DNA from: an uncultured Verrucomicrobiales bacterium
GTDB lineage: Bacteria > Verrucomicrobiota > Verrucomicrobiia > Verrucomicrobiales > Akkermansiaceae
Assembly: GCA_949373085.1 (NCBI GenBank)
Contig: CASICJ010000006.1
Span: forward strand, 1-64,000
Direction: 5' to 3'
DNA: 64,000 nt
Positions within the stretch are counted from its first letter, which is position 1. Each line of letters begins with the position of its first letter. The position numbers were made by a program, and so were the translations under genes. The notes beneath the pieces are model-generated. The model saw nothing but the letters and a program-made list of their open reading frames with translations. It was not told the origin of the DNA and made no database searches. Positions 9,112-18,734 of the stretch are shown one piece after another.

Positions 9112-10296
9112 GTGAAGTTCTTCCTTCCTGCTCTTTTTTTGTATTTCCCACTCTTAGCTAGGGAGCCGTGGGAACGTCACACCATTGATAACAGCTCGAA
9201 AGGAGCCGATGGCGTCCGTCTGGCTGACATTAACGGCGACGGCCTCATGGATATCGCCACCGGTTGGGAAGAAGGCGGAGTCGTTCGTGCCTATCTCCAT
9301 CCCGGACACGCCAAAACGAAACAAGAATGGCCCGCCGTTACCGTGGGAAGAGTCCGTTCGGCCGAAGACGCGCTATTCGCAGATTTCGATGGCGACGGGA
9401 ACATCGACGTGGTGAGTTCCTGTGAGGGAGGAACCAAAAGCATGTTCGTTCATTGGGCTCCGAAATCCGCTGATGCCATTCTCGATTCATCAAAATGGAA
9501 AACCGAAACCATTCCTGTCACCCACGGAACACAATCGTGGATGTATGCTCTCCCTAGGTCAATAGACGGAAAGAATGGCATCGATCTTGTTGTGAGTTCC
9601 AAAGGTAAGAATGGCAGCGTGGGTTGGCTGGAGATTCCGAAAGACGCCCGGAATGTTTCCTCATGGAAGTATCACAAACTTCAAGATGCCGGCTGGATCA
9701 TGTCCCTCATCTCCATCGACATGAACAAGGATGGCCACAAGGACATCCTCATCAGTGACCGCCGTGGTCCAAACCGCGGCGTTTATTGGCTGGAGTATCC
9801 CGGAACCGAGGCTGTGATTGATCCCGCACAATGGAAACGTCATGATATCGGCGGAGGAAACCGCGAGATCAAATTCATCTCTTACGGCGATCTCGATCAA
9901 GATGGTCAAACCGATATTATTGCGATCGATTCGACTTCCATCATTTGGTTTCGCTCCACCGAATCTGAGTGGAGGGAACATGTCATCCCGCTTCCAAATG
10001 GAGTCGGAGGAGGCAAGAGCGCAGTGACTTTCGACGTGAACCACGATGGCCAAAACGACCTTGTCTTCAGCTGCGAAAGTGCCAAAGCACCATTATCAGG
10101 AACCCAATGGCTTTCTTACAAAAACACTCCCTTTGACCCGGTCTGGCAAAGCCACGAAATCGCCGGTAAGGCAGGAATCAAGTATGACCGTATCGTCCCC
10201 TCAGACGTCGATGGCGATGGAGATCTCGATATTCTCTGCTGCGAAGAACGTGACCAACTCGGCGTCTTTTGGTACGAAAACCCTTTCGGCCAATAG
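9112..10296 (+). CDS. FG-GAP/VCBS repeat protein, exported
   Basis: A 394-residue predicted beta-propeller protein. It starts at GTG 9112, two bases after the sulfatase stop, and begins with a signal peptide (MKFFLPALFLYFPLLA). At least six calcium-binding-like repeats can be read: DINGDGLMD, DFDGDGNID, DMNKDGHKD, DLDQDGQTD, DVNHDGQND and DVDGDGDLD, spread over the full length as in integrin-type FG-GAP propellers. No catalytic motif is visible. The tight link to the sulfatase suggests a carbohydrate-binding or surface-association role in the same process; that is inference. Confidence 0.88.
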   Translation: MKFFLPALFLYFPLLAREPWERHTIDNSSKGADGVRLADINGDGLMDIATGWEEGGVVRAYLHPGHAKTKQEWPAVTVGRVRSAEDALFADFDGDGNIDVVSSCEGGTKSMFVHWAPKSADAILDSSKWKTETIPVTHGTQSWMYALPRSIDGKNGIDLVVSSKGKNGSVGWLEIPKDARNVSSWKYHKLQDAGWIMSLISIDMNKDGHKDILISDRRGPNRGVYWLEYPGTEAVIDPAQWKRHDIGGGNREIKFISYGDLDQDGQTDIIAIDSTSIIWFRSTESEWREHVIPLPNGVGGGKSAVTFDVNHDGQNDLVFSCESAKAPLSGTQWLSYKNTPFDPVWQSHEIAGKAGIKYDRIVPSDVDGDGDLDILCCEERDQLGVFWYENPFGQ

Positions 10297-10384
10297 ATGA
10301 TTTCACCTTTGGAACTCCCGCCATCCTTATCGGCTCTCTTCCTGACGGAGCGCTACAGCCATTTCGTACCCCCCTTAAACCTCC

Positions 10385-10543
10385 ACCTTGTCCAGACACA
10401 GTGTCTTGTAAGACGCCTACGGATTGTAACGAGATAAGTCTCCGAATCCCAGATCATCTGGCATAGACAATGAGGATGTTTGGTAGCTTCGCACAAGTCA
10501 CCCCAACTATTGAGACAGCGACAAGAGTGCGGAATCCAATCAT
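10385..10543 (-). pseudogene. Decayed N-terminus of a third sulfatase
   Basis: On the minus strand an ATG at 10543 overlaps the S33 peptidase stop as ATGA. It reads a signal-like segment (MIGFRTLVAVSIVGVTCA) then KLPNILIVYA, the classic sulfatase entry. One base then has to be skipped to continue as DDLGFGDLSRYNP; after a stop codon the same frame reads ASYKTLCLDKV, matching the usual metal site and the following KTPNLDKLA-like segment. There is no CxPxR active site. One frameshift and two stops show the gene is dead. It is not detectable as an open frame, only by stitching frames together. Confidence 0.7.
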
Positions 10544-11835
10544 CGCTCCACCTCACCCCGTCCAAGATCGATGAGTCGCGAAAATAAATACTCCCCGCCA
10601 ACCCTAAGCCCGCAGTGCTCATATTCACTGGTATAAAAAGCCTTCATATTTGGCACCGCATCAACGGTCTCGCGGGAGAACTTAACATTTACAAACATAT
10701 CATCAGCATAAATAGCACAGGCCACCGGAACGGTATTCCGGCTCAAAACCTCCAGATTATAAAGCGGAGGCCAATCCGATTTCGCCGCCAAGATATTAGC
10801 AGCTTCCTTCATCCCTTTGAGCTCAGAAATTTCATCAAACATCCACGGGAAGATCATTTCTCCATAAAACAAAAAATCCTCATAATCATCAAAATGGGAG
10901 TAACTTTTTTTCTGTACTAAATCACATGACCACCCGCTTGCCGCTCCCTGCGCATAGATCGCCTCGTGTAAAATCGCAAAAATTGGGTTAGTATCAAAGC
11001 GAACCGTCGCTTGTAATCCCACCTTGAAGGCGTGGCTTACCATCTCCGTTTCTCCAGCTTTCACAAAAGCCTCCTCAAGCAGGAAATGAATCTCCTCCGC
11101 AGTATAAGCGAACCCAAATTTCATTCCGAGAGTTTGCACCATCCGAGGCGAAATCCGATCCCCATTCGGGAAGAGAACTTCATGCTCCTCTAAATGTTTC
11201 GCCAGCTTAGCGAGTCGAGCTTTATCCATCGGAAACTTCTCAAAATACTTCCGGTTCCTTTCTTCAACAATAGGGAAGGTTCCTTCGTAAATCTCCCGCG
11301 CCGTCTGCTCGAGTCCGGGGACTCCACCAAAGATGAAGCACTCCTTCAAGCCTTCCGGGTGAAGACTTAAATAGGTCATTGTACACCACCCTCCAAAGCT
11401 TTGGCCAATTGTGGACCAAGGTATTCCCGGACTCATGTGAGAGCGGATCAGCTCGGCATCCCTTACAATGTTATCCTGCCGGAAGTGTGTCAGATATTCC
11501 GCCTGTGCAGCGGCATCACCTTCTAGGTCCAAAGTCTGATAATCCACCGGAGTGCTCAGACCATTTCCCCGCGTATCATACATCAGCACACGATACTCGG
11601 TAAGAGCACGCTTCAACCAACCCGTCTTCTGAATCGGAATAGGAGCCCGAAACCCTGGACCGCCTTGCAGAAAAACGAGGAAAGGTTTATCCGAGCTCTT
11701 TGGCTCGAGATCACGAACTTCGCGAACAAAGAGATCGATCTGCCTTCCTCTAGGATCACGATAATCAAGAGGAACTTTAAAAGCATGGTCAATCAGCTCA
11801 AGCCCGGGAATCCGATAAGGGTCTGACGAATTCAT
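10540..11835 (-). CDS. Alpha/beta hydrolase, proline iminopeptidase-like (family S33)
   Basis: A 431-residue alpha/beta-hydrolase resembling prolyl aminopeptidases, which release N-terminal proline from peptides. Visible are the oxyanion segment FLQGGPGF (about 55-62), YDTRGNGLS (86-94) and the nucleophile elbow GQSFGGW with Ser146; the late segment YTSEYEHCGLRVGG holds a candidate catalytic His. No signal peptide, so cytoplasmic. Its ATG overlaps the stop of the upstream sulfatase by four bases, indicating translational coupling, and its stop overlaps the start of a decayed sulfatase in the same way. True substrate is uncertain. Confidence 0.88.
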   Translation of the reverse strand: MNSSDPYRIPGLELIDHAFKVPLDYRDPRGRQIDLFVREVRDLEPKSSDKPFLVFLQGGPGFRAPIPIQKTGWLKRALTEYRVLMYDTRGNGLSTPVDYQTLDLEGDAAAQAEYLTHFRQDNIVRDAELIRSHMSPGIPWSTIGQSFGGWCTMTYLSLHPEGLKECFIFGGVPGLEQTAREIYEGTFPIVEERNRKYFEKFPMDKARLAKLAKHLEEHEVLFPNGDRISPRMVQTLGMKFGFAYTAEEIHFLLEEAFVKAGETEMVSHAFKVGLQATVRFDTNPIFAILHEAIYAQGAASGWSCDLVQKKSYSHFDDYEDFLFYGEMIFPWMFDEISELKGMKEAANILAAKSDWPPLYNLEVLSRNTVPVACAIYADDMFVNVKFSRETVDAVPNMKAFYTSEYEHCGLRVGGEYLFSRLIDLGRGEVER

Positions 11836-13217
11836 AAGTTTGATTTTTTTTCAGGAACAAAGGGCATCTTCGCTCCAGATTTCTTAAGCCATTTCGCCAA
11901 TTCATTCTTTAAATTAGCAGCTAATTTCAGCTTCGTCCTAGCCAGGTTCTTCTTCTCACCCTGATCTGCAACGACATCATAAAGCTCGATGGAATCATCA
12001 TCATAAAAGTGAATGAGCTTGTAATTCCCACATCGCACCACTCCTCCCAGACGATTCCTCTTGTGAAAGGCGTAGTTGGGATAATGGAAGAAAAGAGACT
12101 TCCTCTTCAGCCCCGTATCCCCTTTCAAAATTGGGATCAAACTTTCCCCATCAAGCGGAATTCCCTTCTTGGGTTTCAATCCCGCCACCTCAAGTAAAGT
12201 CGGGAAGGTATCCGTCGTTATGATGGGCGTATTGGAACTCGAACCCGCCTTTACTTTTCCTGGCCAACGGATGGCCCAAGGGACCCTGATTCCTCCTTCA
12301 TAAAGATGCCCCTTGTTTGCCCTTAAAGGCCCATTTCCAAATAAAGAGCCATTATCGGAAGTGAAAATCACAATCGTATCATCCGCCAAACCCAAGTCGT
12401 CGAGCGATTTCAACACCCGCCCAATCGAACGATCCATTCCCTCAATCATCGCTGCGTAAGGCGCATTTTCCACCGGACGCTTTTTATATTTCTCGATCAG
12501 ATCCTCCGGTGCCTCGATCGGGTAGTGAACCGAATAATTCCAAAACGTCAGGAAGAACGGCCCTTTCTTTTGGTTTTTAATAAAGTCGATGCATTCTGTC
12601 GCCAATCGATCAGGGAGATATTCCCCTTTCGGCCCTTCTTTTAAAGTCGGGATCTTATAGGGCGCAAAATACGTCGGGGGCCCTCCCCGGTCATAGCCAC
12701 CAATATTAAGGTTAAAGCCCTGCGACTCTGGACGTAATCCGAGTTCGTATTTCTCACCCAATTCGTTCACCCCTTTGCGGTGGGACAAGTGCCACTTCCC
12801 CACAAAGCCGGTCGCATATCCAACCTCGTTTTTCAAACGCTCCGCCAAAGTCTCCGCTTCTAAAGGAAGATAAGTCAATTTTTTCGCTCCAGCCTGTGTC
12901 CGACCCTCCGGCACCATGCCATCTTTAAACCCTGGTGCATGATTCGTAATTGCCAGTCTTGCCGGAGACATTCCGGTCATCATCGCTGCACGAGTCGGCG
13001 TGCACACCGGAGCTGCCGCATAGCCGTGTGGAAAAACCATTCCCTGTTTCACGAAGCGATCGAGGTTTGGGGTATCCAAATGCTCATTCCCGTTAAAGTG
13101 AACATCATACCACCCCAAATCATCCGCCATAATCAGGAGGATATTGGGAGGCTTCTCCGCTTTTGAGACAAGCGTGGTGCACAGCAGACTCAATAAGGTC
13201 AGTTTCAATTTCATCAT
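11832..13217 (-). CDS. Formylglycine-type sulfatase, exported
   Basis: A 461-residue S1-family sulfatase with signal peptide (LKLTLLSLLCTTLVSKA), metal site PPNILLIMADDLGW (23-36) and active site PVCTPTRAAMMTG; Cys72 of CTPTR is the expected formylglycine residue. FTSDNGS and GNYKLIHFYDD fit the C-terminal half. Two adjacent ATGs (13217 and 13214) are possible. It is the intact centre of a minus-strand operon with the S33 peptidase; a truncated esterase-like gene ends 12 bases upstream. It is only generally similar to the plus-strand sulfatase at 7745, so probably has a different substrate. Confidence 0.94.
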   Translation of the reverse strand: MMKLKLTLLSLLCTTLVSKAEKPPNILLIMADDLGWYDVHFNGNEHLDTPNLDRFVKQGMVFPHGYAAAPVCTPTRAAMMTGMSPARLAITNHAPGFKDGMVPEGRTQAGAKKLTYLPLEAETLAERLKNEVGYATGFVGKWHLSHRKGVNELGEKYELGLRPESQGFNLNIGGYDRGGPPTYFAPYKIPTLKEGPKGEYLPDRLATECIDFIKNQKKGPFFLTFWNYSVHYPIEAPEDLIEKYKKRPVENAPYAAMIEGMDRSIGRVLKSLDDLGLADDTIVIFTSDNGSLFGNGPLRANKGHLYEGGIRVPWAIRWPGKVKAGSSSNTPIITTDTFPTLLEVAGLKPKKGIPLDGESLIPILKGDTGLKRKSLFFHYPNYAFHKRNRLGGVVRCGNYKLIHFYDDDSIELYDVVADQGEKKNLARTKLKLAANLKNELAKWLKKSGAKMPFVPEKKSNL

Positions 13218-13229
13218 CTCAAGTTCTGG

Positions 13230-13424
13230 TTAGTTTTTCTCAACCTTCAGCATCGGGGCTGTCTTGGGATCTTCCCCTATCGCTGCAAAAGTCTTTTTAT
13301 GAGCCAAACTCTGCATATTCGACTGACCTGCTAGGACATAAACTTTAAGGGGCTTCCCCATCACATTCCCTTGCAGGAAGAAGGCTGCAAGCCCCGCCAA
13401 ACCCAAAAAACTCCCCCGATTCAT
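13230..13424 (-). pseudogene. Truncated sialate O-acetylesterase-like gene (N-terminus only)
   Basis: A 64-codon frame with a signal-like start (MNRGSFLGLAGLAAFFL) followed by KPLKVYVLAGQSNMQ, the block I nucleophile motif (GQSNM) of the SASA/DUF303 carbohydrate esterases found throughout this phylum. Known members run to several hundred residues; here the frame stops after KTAPMLKVEKN and the sulfatase starts 12 bases later, so the rest has been deleted. The leftover may still be translated and feed ribosomes into the sulfatase, but it lacks most of the catalytic fold. Confidence 0.7.
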
Positions 13425-13647
13425 CGTTACAGAACCCTGACTGATCTAACTAGGATGACCAGTAAATCCGATACCACCTATCTTTGAGTTTTTTGAACTC
13501 TCTAGATTTCCGAAAGAGAACCCACGAATTACTGACGAAATATCCGCCAATTCACGGTCTTCTTCCAAAAACCCAAGTGCAACTCTATTCTCTCATCCGA
13601 CAATTCCATTGACCCCTGCATCCGTCTCCCATACCTCTCGCTCCCTA

Positions 13648-14764
13648 ATGGAAACCGAAAACGTCGCTGACCTCCTGGCGATCGACACCAGCTCGCTCGA
13701 GAGCCGCTTGTCGGAACTCAGGAGGTATCTTTGACATCCCGCTTTTAACCCAAAAAATCGAGGAACTCGAAGCCAAAGCCGCCGATCCAGAGTTTTGGGA
13801 CCGACAAGAGAAGGCCCGCGAAGTCCTAGCCGAAACAAAACTCAACAAGGACAAACTCGAACCTTTCCTTAAATTTGAGGAAGAATTTCAAAATCTCACG
13901 TCGGGTATCGAACTCGCCAAGGAATTTGATGACATCGATTCAGCGCGTGAGGCGCGATCCACTTTCGAAAAGCTTGGAAAAGATTTAGAGTCTTTCGAGC
14001 TCATTACCCTCCTCGACTCTCCTTCCGACTCAAAAAACGCCTACATGACTGTTCAAGCCGGAGCAGGTGGCACCGAGGCCTGCGACTGGGCCGGTATGCT
14101 TTACCGAATGTATAATCGTTGGTCAGAGCAAAAAGACTTTAAGATCACCGTCACTGATTATCAGGACGGAGAGGAAGCCGGAATTTCTTCTGCCTCTCTA
14201 AAAATTGAAGGCCCATACGCCTATGGTTACCTCAAAGCCGAACGTGGTGTTCATCGTCTCGTTCGTATTTCGCCTTTCGACTCGGCAGGAAAAAGACACA
14301 CCTCTTTCGCCTCTATAGATGTCACACCTGAAATTGATGACACCATCGAGATTGATATTCCAGATTCCGATGTCGAAATATCGACAGCCCGCTCAGGCGG
14401 CAAAGGTGGTCAGAACGTAAACAAGGTCGAAACCGCTGTTATTATGAAGCACCTCCCAACGGGTATCGTGATTCGATCCACCCAGGAACGCTCCCAGCTC
14501 CGCAACCGCGAAGTTGCTTGGGAAACCCTACGAGCCAAACTCTACCAAATCGAGGAAGACAAGCAGAAAGCCGAAGCCGACCGCGCATACTCCGATAAAG
14601 GGGAAATTGGCTGGGGCAGCCAAATTCGTTCCTATGTTTTTCAGCCCTACCAGATGGTCAAGGATCTCCGCACAGGCGAAGAAACCGGAAACATCCAAAA
14701 CGTTATGGATGGAGCTATTGACCCCTTCATTGAAGCCATCCTCCGCGGCCAAAAACGCGCTTAA
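13648..14764 (+). CDS. prfB: Peptide chain release factor 2, with programmed +1 frameshift
   Basis: RF2 releases finished peptides at UGA and UAA codons. The start is the ATG at 13648; 28 codons lead to AGG AGG TAT CTT TGA C, where the in-frame TGA at 13732 is bypassed by a +1 slip on CTT. The slip site and the upstream Shine-Dalgarno-like AGGAGG are arranged exactly as in other bacterial prfB genes. The second frame continues from GAC at 13733 to 14764, giving about 371 residues. The tripeptide anticodon SPF (about 208-210) and the catalytic GGQ (about 253-255) are present. RF2 controls its own synthesis: low RF2 lets the ribosome pause at UGA and shift. An annotation starting at the internal ATG at 14045 would lose the first third. 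Confidence 0.96.
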
Positions 14765-14853
14765 ATTTCTGCAAAAAGGGACCCTCGTTTGGCCATTACG
14801 TCCGGAACCAAAGTAAGATCTCTCATAATCCAATTTTAAAAGTTGGGTAAAAT

Positions 14854-15945
14854 TCACCGAGCGAAGTTAATACACATCGCCTTCGGCACCTCCGCACTTT
14901 CGCCGCTGAAGGAAATCTTACCGGTTTTCTTATCAATCCGATGACTAGTCACCTCGTTGGACTTTTGCCCTGCCACAAGAAGCCAATCACCAGATGGCGA
15001 AAGATTAATATTCCGAGGAATCCAGACAGCTGCCGGAGTCGTTTCAAGATGCTTCAATGATCCATTCTGCGCGACAGAGAGGACAGTTATGGAGTCCCGG
15101 CCTTTTTCTGTTAAATCACGATTGGCAGTATAAATAAATCTCCCATCTTGCGAAACCCTAATTTCGGAACAGCTCATATTCTCTGTTTTTGTATTCGACG
15201 GGAAAACACTCACTGTATTCTTCATCGTCAAAACACCACCTTTCGTATCACGGGAAAACCCGGTCACACTCAAAGTGAGTTCATTAAGAACATAGGCATG
15301 CGAACCATCTTTACCAAACTTCATGTGACGAGGACCAGAACCTGGAATTAATTTGAACCCCCCCTTATCAGTCAAGGTCCCCTTAGCATCGAAAGCATAA
15401 AATTTCACCTGATCAATTCCAAGATCTGGCGCATACGCGAATTTGTTATCAGGCCCAGCATAAATGGAGTGTGCGTGAGGCCCTTCCTGCCGTTGTTTGT
15501 TCACGCTCGAACCCTCGTGCTGCATCAGTGATGCCACGGCGCCAATCTTCCCTCCTTCAACTGGGAAAGACACTACTTTCCCACCACCGTAATCCGCTCC
15601 AAAAAGAACTTTTTCATTCGCGTCGATACTGACATGGCAAAGTCCTCGACCATCATAAGTCTGGCTCGAAATCTCAGCAAACTTTCCCTCAACGATCGAA
15701 TAGGCCGAAACCGCTCCCTTCCCGCCTTTTTTGAAAGTCGAAAAAATAATACTGCCTTTCTTGTTCACCTCCTGAAACCCCATGTTCTGGCCCTTCACCA
15801 CATGCTTACGATTCAAAAGCGCTCCTGTTTTTTCGTTTAATTCGAGGGTGTAAATTCCATCTGCCCCGGTGCCAACATAAACAGGAGTCGTTTGAGCCTG
15901 GAAGGCTCCAGTGAGAGCCACTGTCGCAAAAATCATCGTCTTCAT
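14854..15945 (-). CDS. Lactonase-family seven-bladed beta-propeller (6-phosphogluconolactonase-like), exported
   Basis: A 363-residue protein of the lactonase/YbhE propeller family. The N-terminus (MKTMIFATVALTGAFQAQT) is a signal peptide, followed by VYVGTGADGIYTLELNEKTG. Family features include GPHAHSIYAGPDNKFAYAPDLG, GSGPRHMKFGKDG and FIYTANRD near the C-terminal third. Cytoplasmic relatives hydrolyse 6-phosphogluconolactone; exported relatives are poorly defined, so the reaction here is uncertain. It converges on prfB and diverges from ppc. Confidence 0.85.
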   Translation of the reverse strand: MKTMIFATVALTGAFQAQTTPVYVGTGADGIYTLELNEKTGALLNRKHVVKGQNMGFQEVNKKGSIIFSTFKKGGKGAVSAYSIVEGKFAEISSQTYDGRGLCHVSIDANEKVLFGADYGGGKVVSFPVEGGKIGAVASLMQHEGSSVNKQRQEGPHAHSIYAGPDNKFAYAPDLGIDQVKFYAFDAKGTLTDKGGFKLIPGSGPRHMKFGKDGSHAYVLNELTLSVTGFSRDTKGGVLTMKNTVSVFPSNTKTENMSCSEIRVSQDGRFIYTANRDLTEKGRDSITVLSVAQNGSLKHLETTPAAVWIPRNINLSPSGDWLLVAGQKSNEVTSHRIDKKTGKISFSGESAEVPKAMCINFAR

Positions 15946-16025
15946 GCCATTGATTAACAGAATGAATCGTGACCTGAAAGACAGATCCTTGCCAGCCCCT
16001 CAAAATCTGAGCATTCTTGCCTCGG

Positions 16026-18734
16026 ATGCCTGACAACATTAAGAACGACCGATATTTCGCTGAGGGATTTCGCGAACTCGACGAAAGTCTAGCCGAAACG
16101 ACTGCTATGCTTGCTGAGGCCCTCCCACTCGATGCTGCTCTCCGCTCGCTCGTTCCCTGGCAAGAAGGAAAACCATTTCCTGAAACAATCCCCTCAGGAG
16201 CAGAGCGCGAAGGAGCTCAACTCCTCTCTATTTGCTTCGAGCTACTCAACATCGTCGAAGAACGCGTCGCTTGGAAATTCCGCAGTGCCCGCCGAACCTC
16301 CCACGGAGCCGACGCCATTAAGGGCCTTTGGCCCTCCGTCATCAAACGCCTCTCCGAAGCCGGATTAACCGAGCAAGAAGTGATTACGACCCTCAAAAAG
16401 GTTCAGGTAGAACCAGTCCTAACTGCTCACCCAACCGAAGCAAAACGCCCCTCCGTGCGCGTCCGCCATAAAGCCATCTACGAGGAACTTCGTAGTTTTG
16501 AATCCGCCAAAAACGATCCTCATTACGGTCGCCGAGTCGCCGACTCCCTCCGCGCCGAACTCCAAACCCTTTGGTATACTGGGGAAATTTTTGTGCAACG
16601 TCCCGCAGTTCAAGAAGAACTTCGAAATGCTCTACCTTATCTCAGCGAAACCTTTCCCGAAGTCGTAATCCGCCTTGACCGTTCTCTCGAACTCGCGTGG
16701 GAAGATGCCGGCTGGAATATCGAAAACCTTCGCAAGGAGAACGCCTATCCAAAAATCCGCTTCTCTAACTGGATTGGTGGCGACCGCGACGGACACCCCT
16801 TTGTCACGCCAGAGGTGACCAAAAACACCCTCGCCGAACTTCATGAAAATGCAGTGCAAATGCACCAGCGACATTTAATGAAAGTTGCCGCCAAACTTAC
16901 CTTGGCTCCACCCTTTACCAAGGTTCCCTCCCGTCTCAAGGATGCCATTGCAACTTATGCCGAAGAACTCGGCGATGCGGGATTCCGCATTACCAAACGC
17001 TACCATCTAGAGCCATGGCAGACTTTTATTCGACTGGTCGTCGAAAGGTTCGAGCAGGACAAATACCAGACCACCACCGAATATCTCTCCGATCTCAATC
17101 TTGCTCACGACACCCTCTGCGAAGCCAAAGCTTCAATGACTGCCCACGAGTGGATTTTCCCGCTCATTCGCCTTGCTGAAATTTTTGGACTCCATCTCGC
17201 TTCGCTCGATGTTCGTAACAACTCGGAAGCCCACGATGCCGCAGCCGCCCAACTCTTTGCTAAAGTCGGAATTCCTGATGGAGAAAACTTCCCAACTTGG
17301 AGCGAAAAAAAACGCCGCGATTTTCTTGTCGCCGAACTGTCCAACCCCCGACCATTTCTCACTCGCTATGAACAAGCCGGAGACGATGCCGATAACATCC
17401 TAGCTTACTTCCGCCTTCTAGCGACCCACCTACGCAAACGTGGCCCCGATTGCCTTGGCCAGCTTATCATAAGCATGACGCGCTCTGTTTCCGATATTCT
17501 CCTTGTACAGCTCCTCTGCCGTGAATCCGGTCTTGCTAAGCTTCACTCCAACGGAAAATGGCGTTCCCATCTTCCCGTTAGTCCACTCTTCGAAACCGGC
17601 GAAGACCTAGCCGCCGCCAACACCATTCTGGCGGAATACCTCGCCATCATGGGACCACATCCGTCCGGAATGCAGCCCGCCATGGTCGGCTACTCCGATT
17701 CCAACAAAGACGCCGGAGTGTTCGCATCCCAATGGGGGATTTTCAAAGGCCAAGAAGCAATGACCGCAGCATGTCGAGCAGAAGGCGTCGTTCCACAATT
17801 TTTTCACGGTCGCGGCGGCACCATTGGTCGTGGAGCGGGACCCACCCGTTGGTTCCTGCGAGCCCTTCCCGATGGAGCGCTCTCCGGCCCCGTCCGCATC
17901 ACCGAACAAGGTGAAGTCCTTCCACGAAAATACGGTCACGAAGGGAATGCTCACTTCCATCTCGAACTCCTCACCGCTGGTGTCACCCGTATCGTTGGAC
18001 TGCGAAACGAGCGGGCCAATCCTGTCGAACAGTGCCGCCAAAGTCTCGACGCCCTTTCTGCCGAATCAGACCGAGCCTATCGCAAGCTGCTCGACGCCGA
18101 GGACTTCATCAGTTTCTATCGTACTGCGACTCCCATCGACGCTTTAGAAACCGGTGTCTTTGGATCCCGACCCTCACGCCGCACTGGCAAGAAAGCCTCT
18201 CTCAAGGATCTCCGTGCTATCCCATGGGTCTTTTCTTGGACACAAGCCCGTTTCTACCTACCCGGCTGGTATGGTGTCGGATCCGGTCTAGAAGCTATCG
18301 GCGAAGAATCCTACCAGAACATCAGGGATAACCTCCCAAATTTCGATTTCCTCCGCTATGTTTTCACCAACATTGAATCCTCTCTCGCCTCGGCAAATCC
18401 AGAGATGATGAAGCAATATGCCGAGCTCTGCCCGGACAAAGATCTTCGGAAACGCCTTCTTGGCCAAATCCTTGCCGAATACGACAAAACGCGTAAATTG
18501 GTTCGCAAACTTTTTGGCCGTGAATTTGATTCCCGCCGCCCGCGTATGGAAAAAACCCTCGCAGTCCGTGAAGGTCCATTAAAGGTCCTTCACGAGCAAC
18601 AAATCGCTCTCATCAAACGTTGGCGCGAGGCCGGAAGCCCAATCGAAGCCAAAGATGGTCGCTTTAATCGCGATTTTCTCGCCCTGCAATTGACGATCAA
18701 CGCAATCTCATCAGGCCTCCGAGAAACGGGTTAA
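16026..18734 (+). CDS. ppc: Phosphoenolpyruvate carboxylase
   Basis: Carboxylates PEP with bicarbonate to give oxaloacetate, refilling the TCA cycle. The start is the ATG at 16026 (a TTG nine bases earlier is less likely), giving 902 residues, normal for the family. Signatures: VLTAHPTEAKRPS with the catalytic His around 135, NWIGGDRDGHPFVT, and FHGRGGTIGRGAGPTRWFLRA in the second half, plus SDSNKDAG. The C-terminus ends ISSGLRETG, slightly different from the usual NTG ending. Its TAA is directly followed by the minus-strand stop of a decayed WD40 gene. Confidence 0.97.
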   Translation: MPDNIKNDRYFAEGFRELDESLAETTAMLAEALPLDAALRSLVPWQEGKPFPETIPSGAEREGAQLLSICFELLNIVEERVAWKFRSARRTSHGADAIKGLWPSVIKRLSEAGLTEQEVITTLKKVQVEPVLTAHPTEAKRPSVRVRHKAIYEELRSFESAKNDPHYGRRVADSLRAELQTLWYTGEIFVQRPAVQEELRNALPYLSETFPEVVIRLDRSLELAWEDAGWNIENLRKENAYPKIRFSNWIGGDRDGHPFVTPEVTKNTLAELHENAVQMHQRHLMKVAAKLTLAPPFTKVPSRLKDAIATYAEELGDAGFRITKRYHLEPWQTFIRLVVERFEQDKYQTTTEYLSDLNLAHDTLCEAKASMTAHEWIFPLIRLAEIFGLHLASLDVRNNSEAHDAAAAQLFAKVGIPDGENFPTWSEKKRRDFLVAELSNPRPFLTRYEQAGDDADNILAYFRLLATHLRKRGPDCLGQLIISMTRSVSDILLVQLLCRESGLAKLHSNGKWRSHLPVSPLFETGEDLAAANTILAEYLAIMGPHPSGMQPAMVGYSDSNKDAGVFASQWGIFKGQEAMTAACRAEGVVPQFFHGRGGTIGRGAGPTRWFLRALPDGALSGPVRITEQGEVLPRKYGHEGNAHFHLELLTAGVTRIVGLRNERANPVEQCRQSLDALSAESDRAYRKLLDAEDFISFYRTATPIDALETGVFGSRPSRRTGKKASLKDLRAIPWVFSWTQARFYLPGWYGVGSGLEAIGEESYQNIRDNLPNFDFLRYVFTNIESSLASANPEMMKQYAELCPDKDLRKRLLGQILAEYDKTRKLVRKLFGREFDSRRPRMEKTLAVREGPLKVLHEQQIALIKRWREAGSPIEAKDGRFNRDFLALQLTINAISSGLRETG

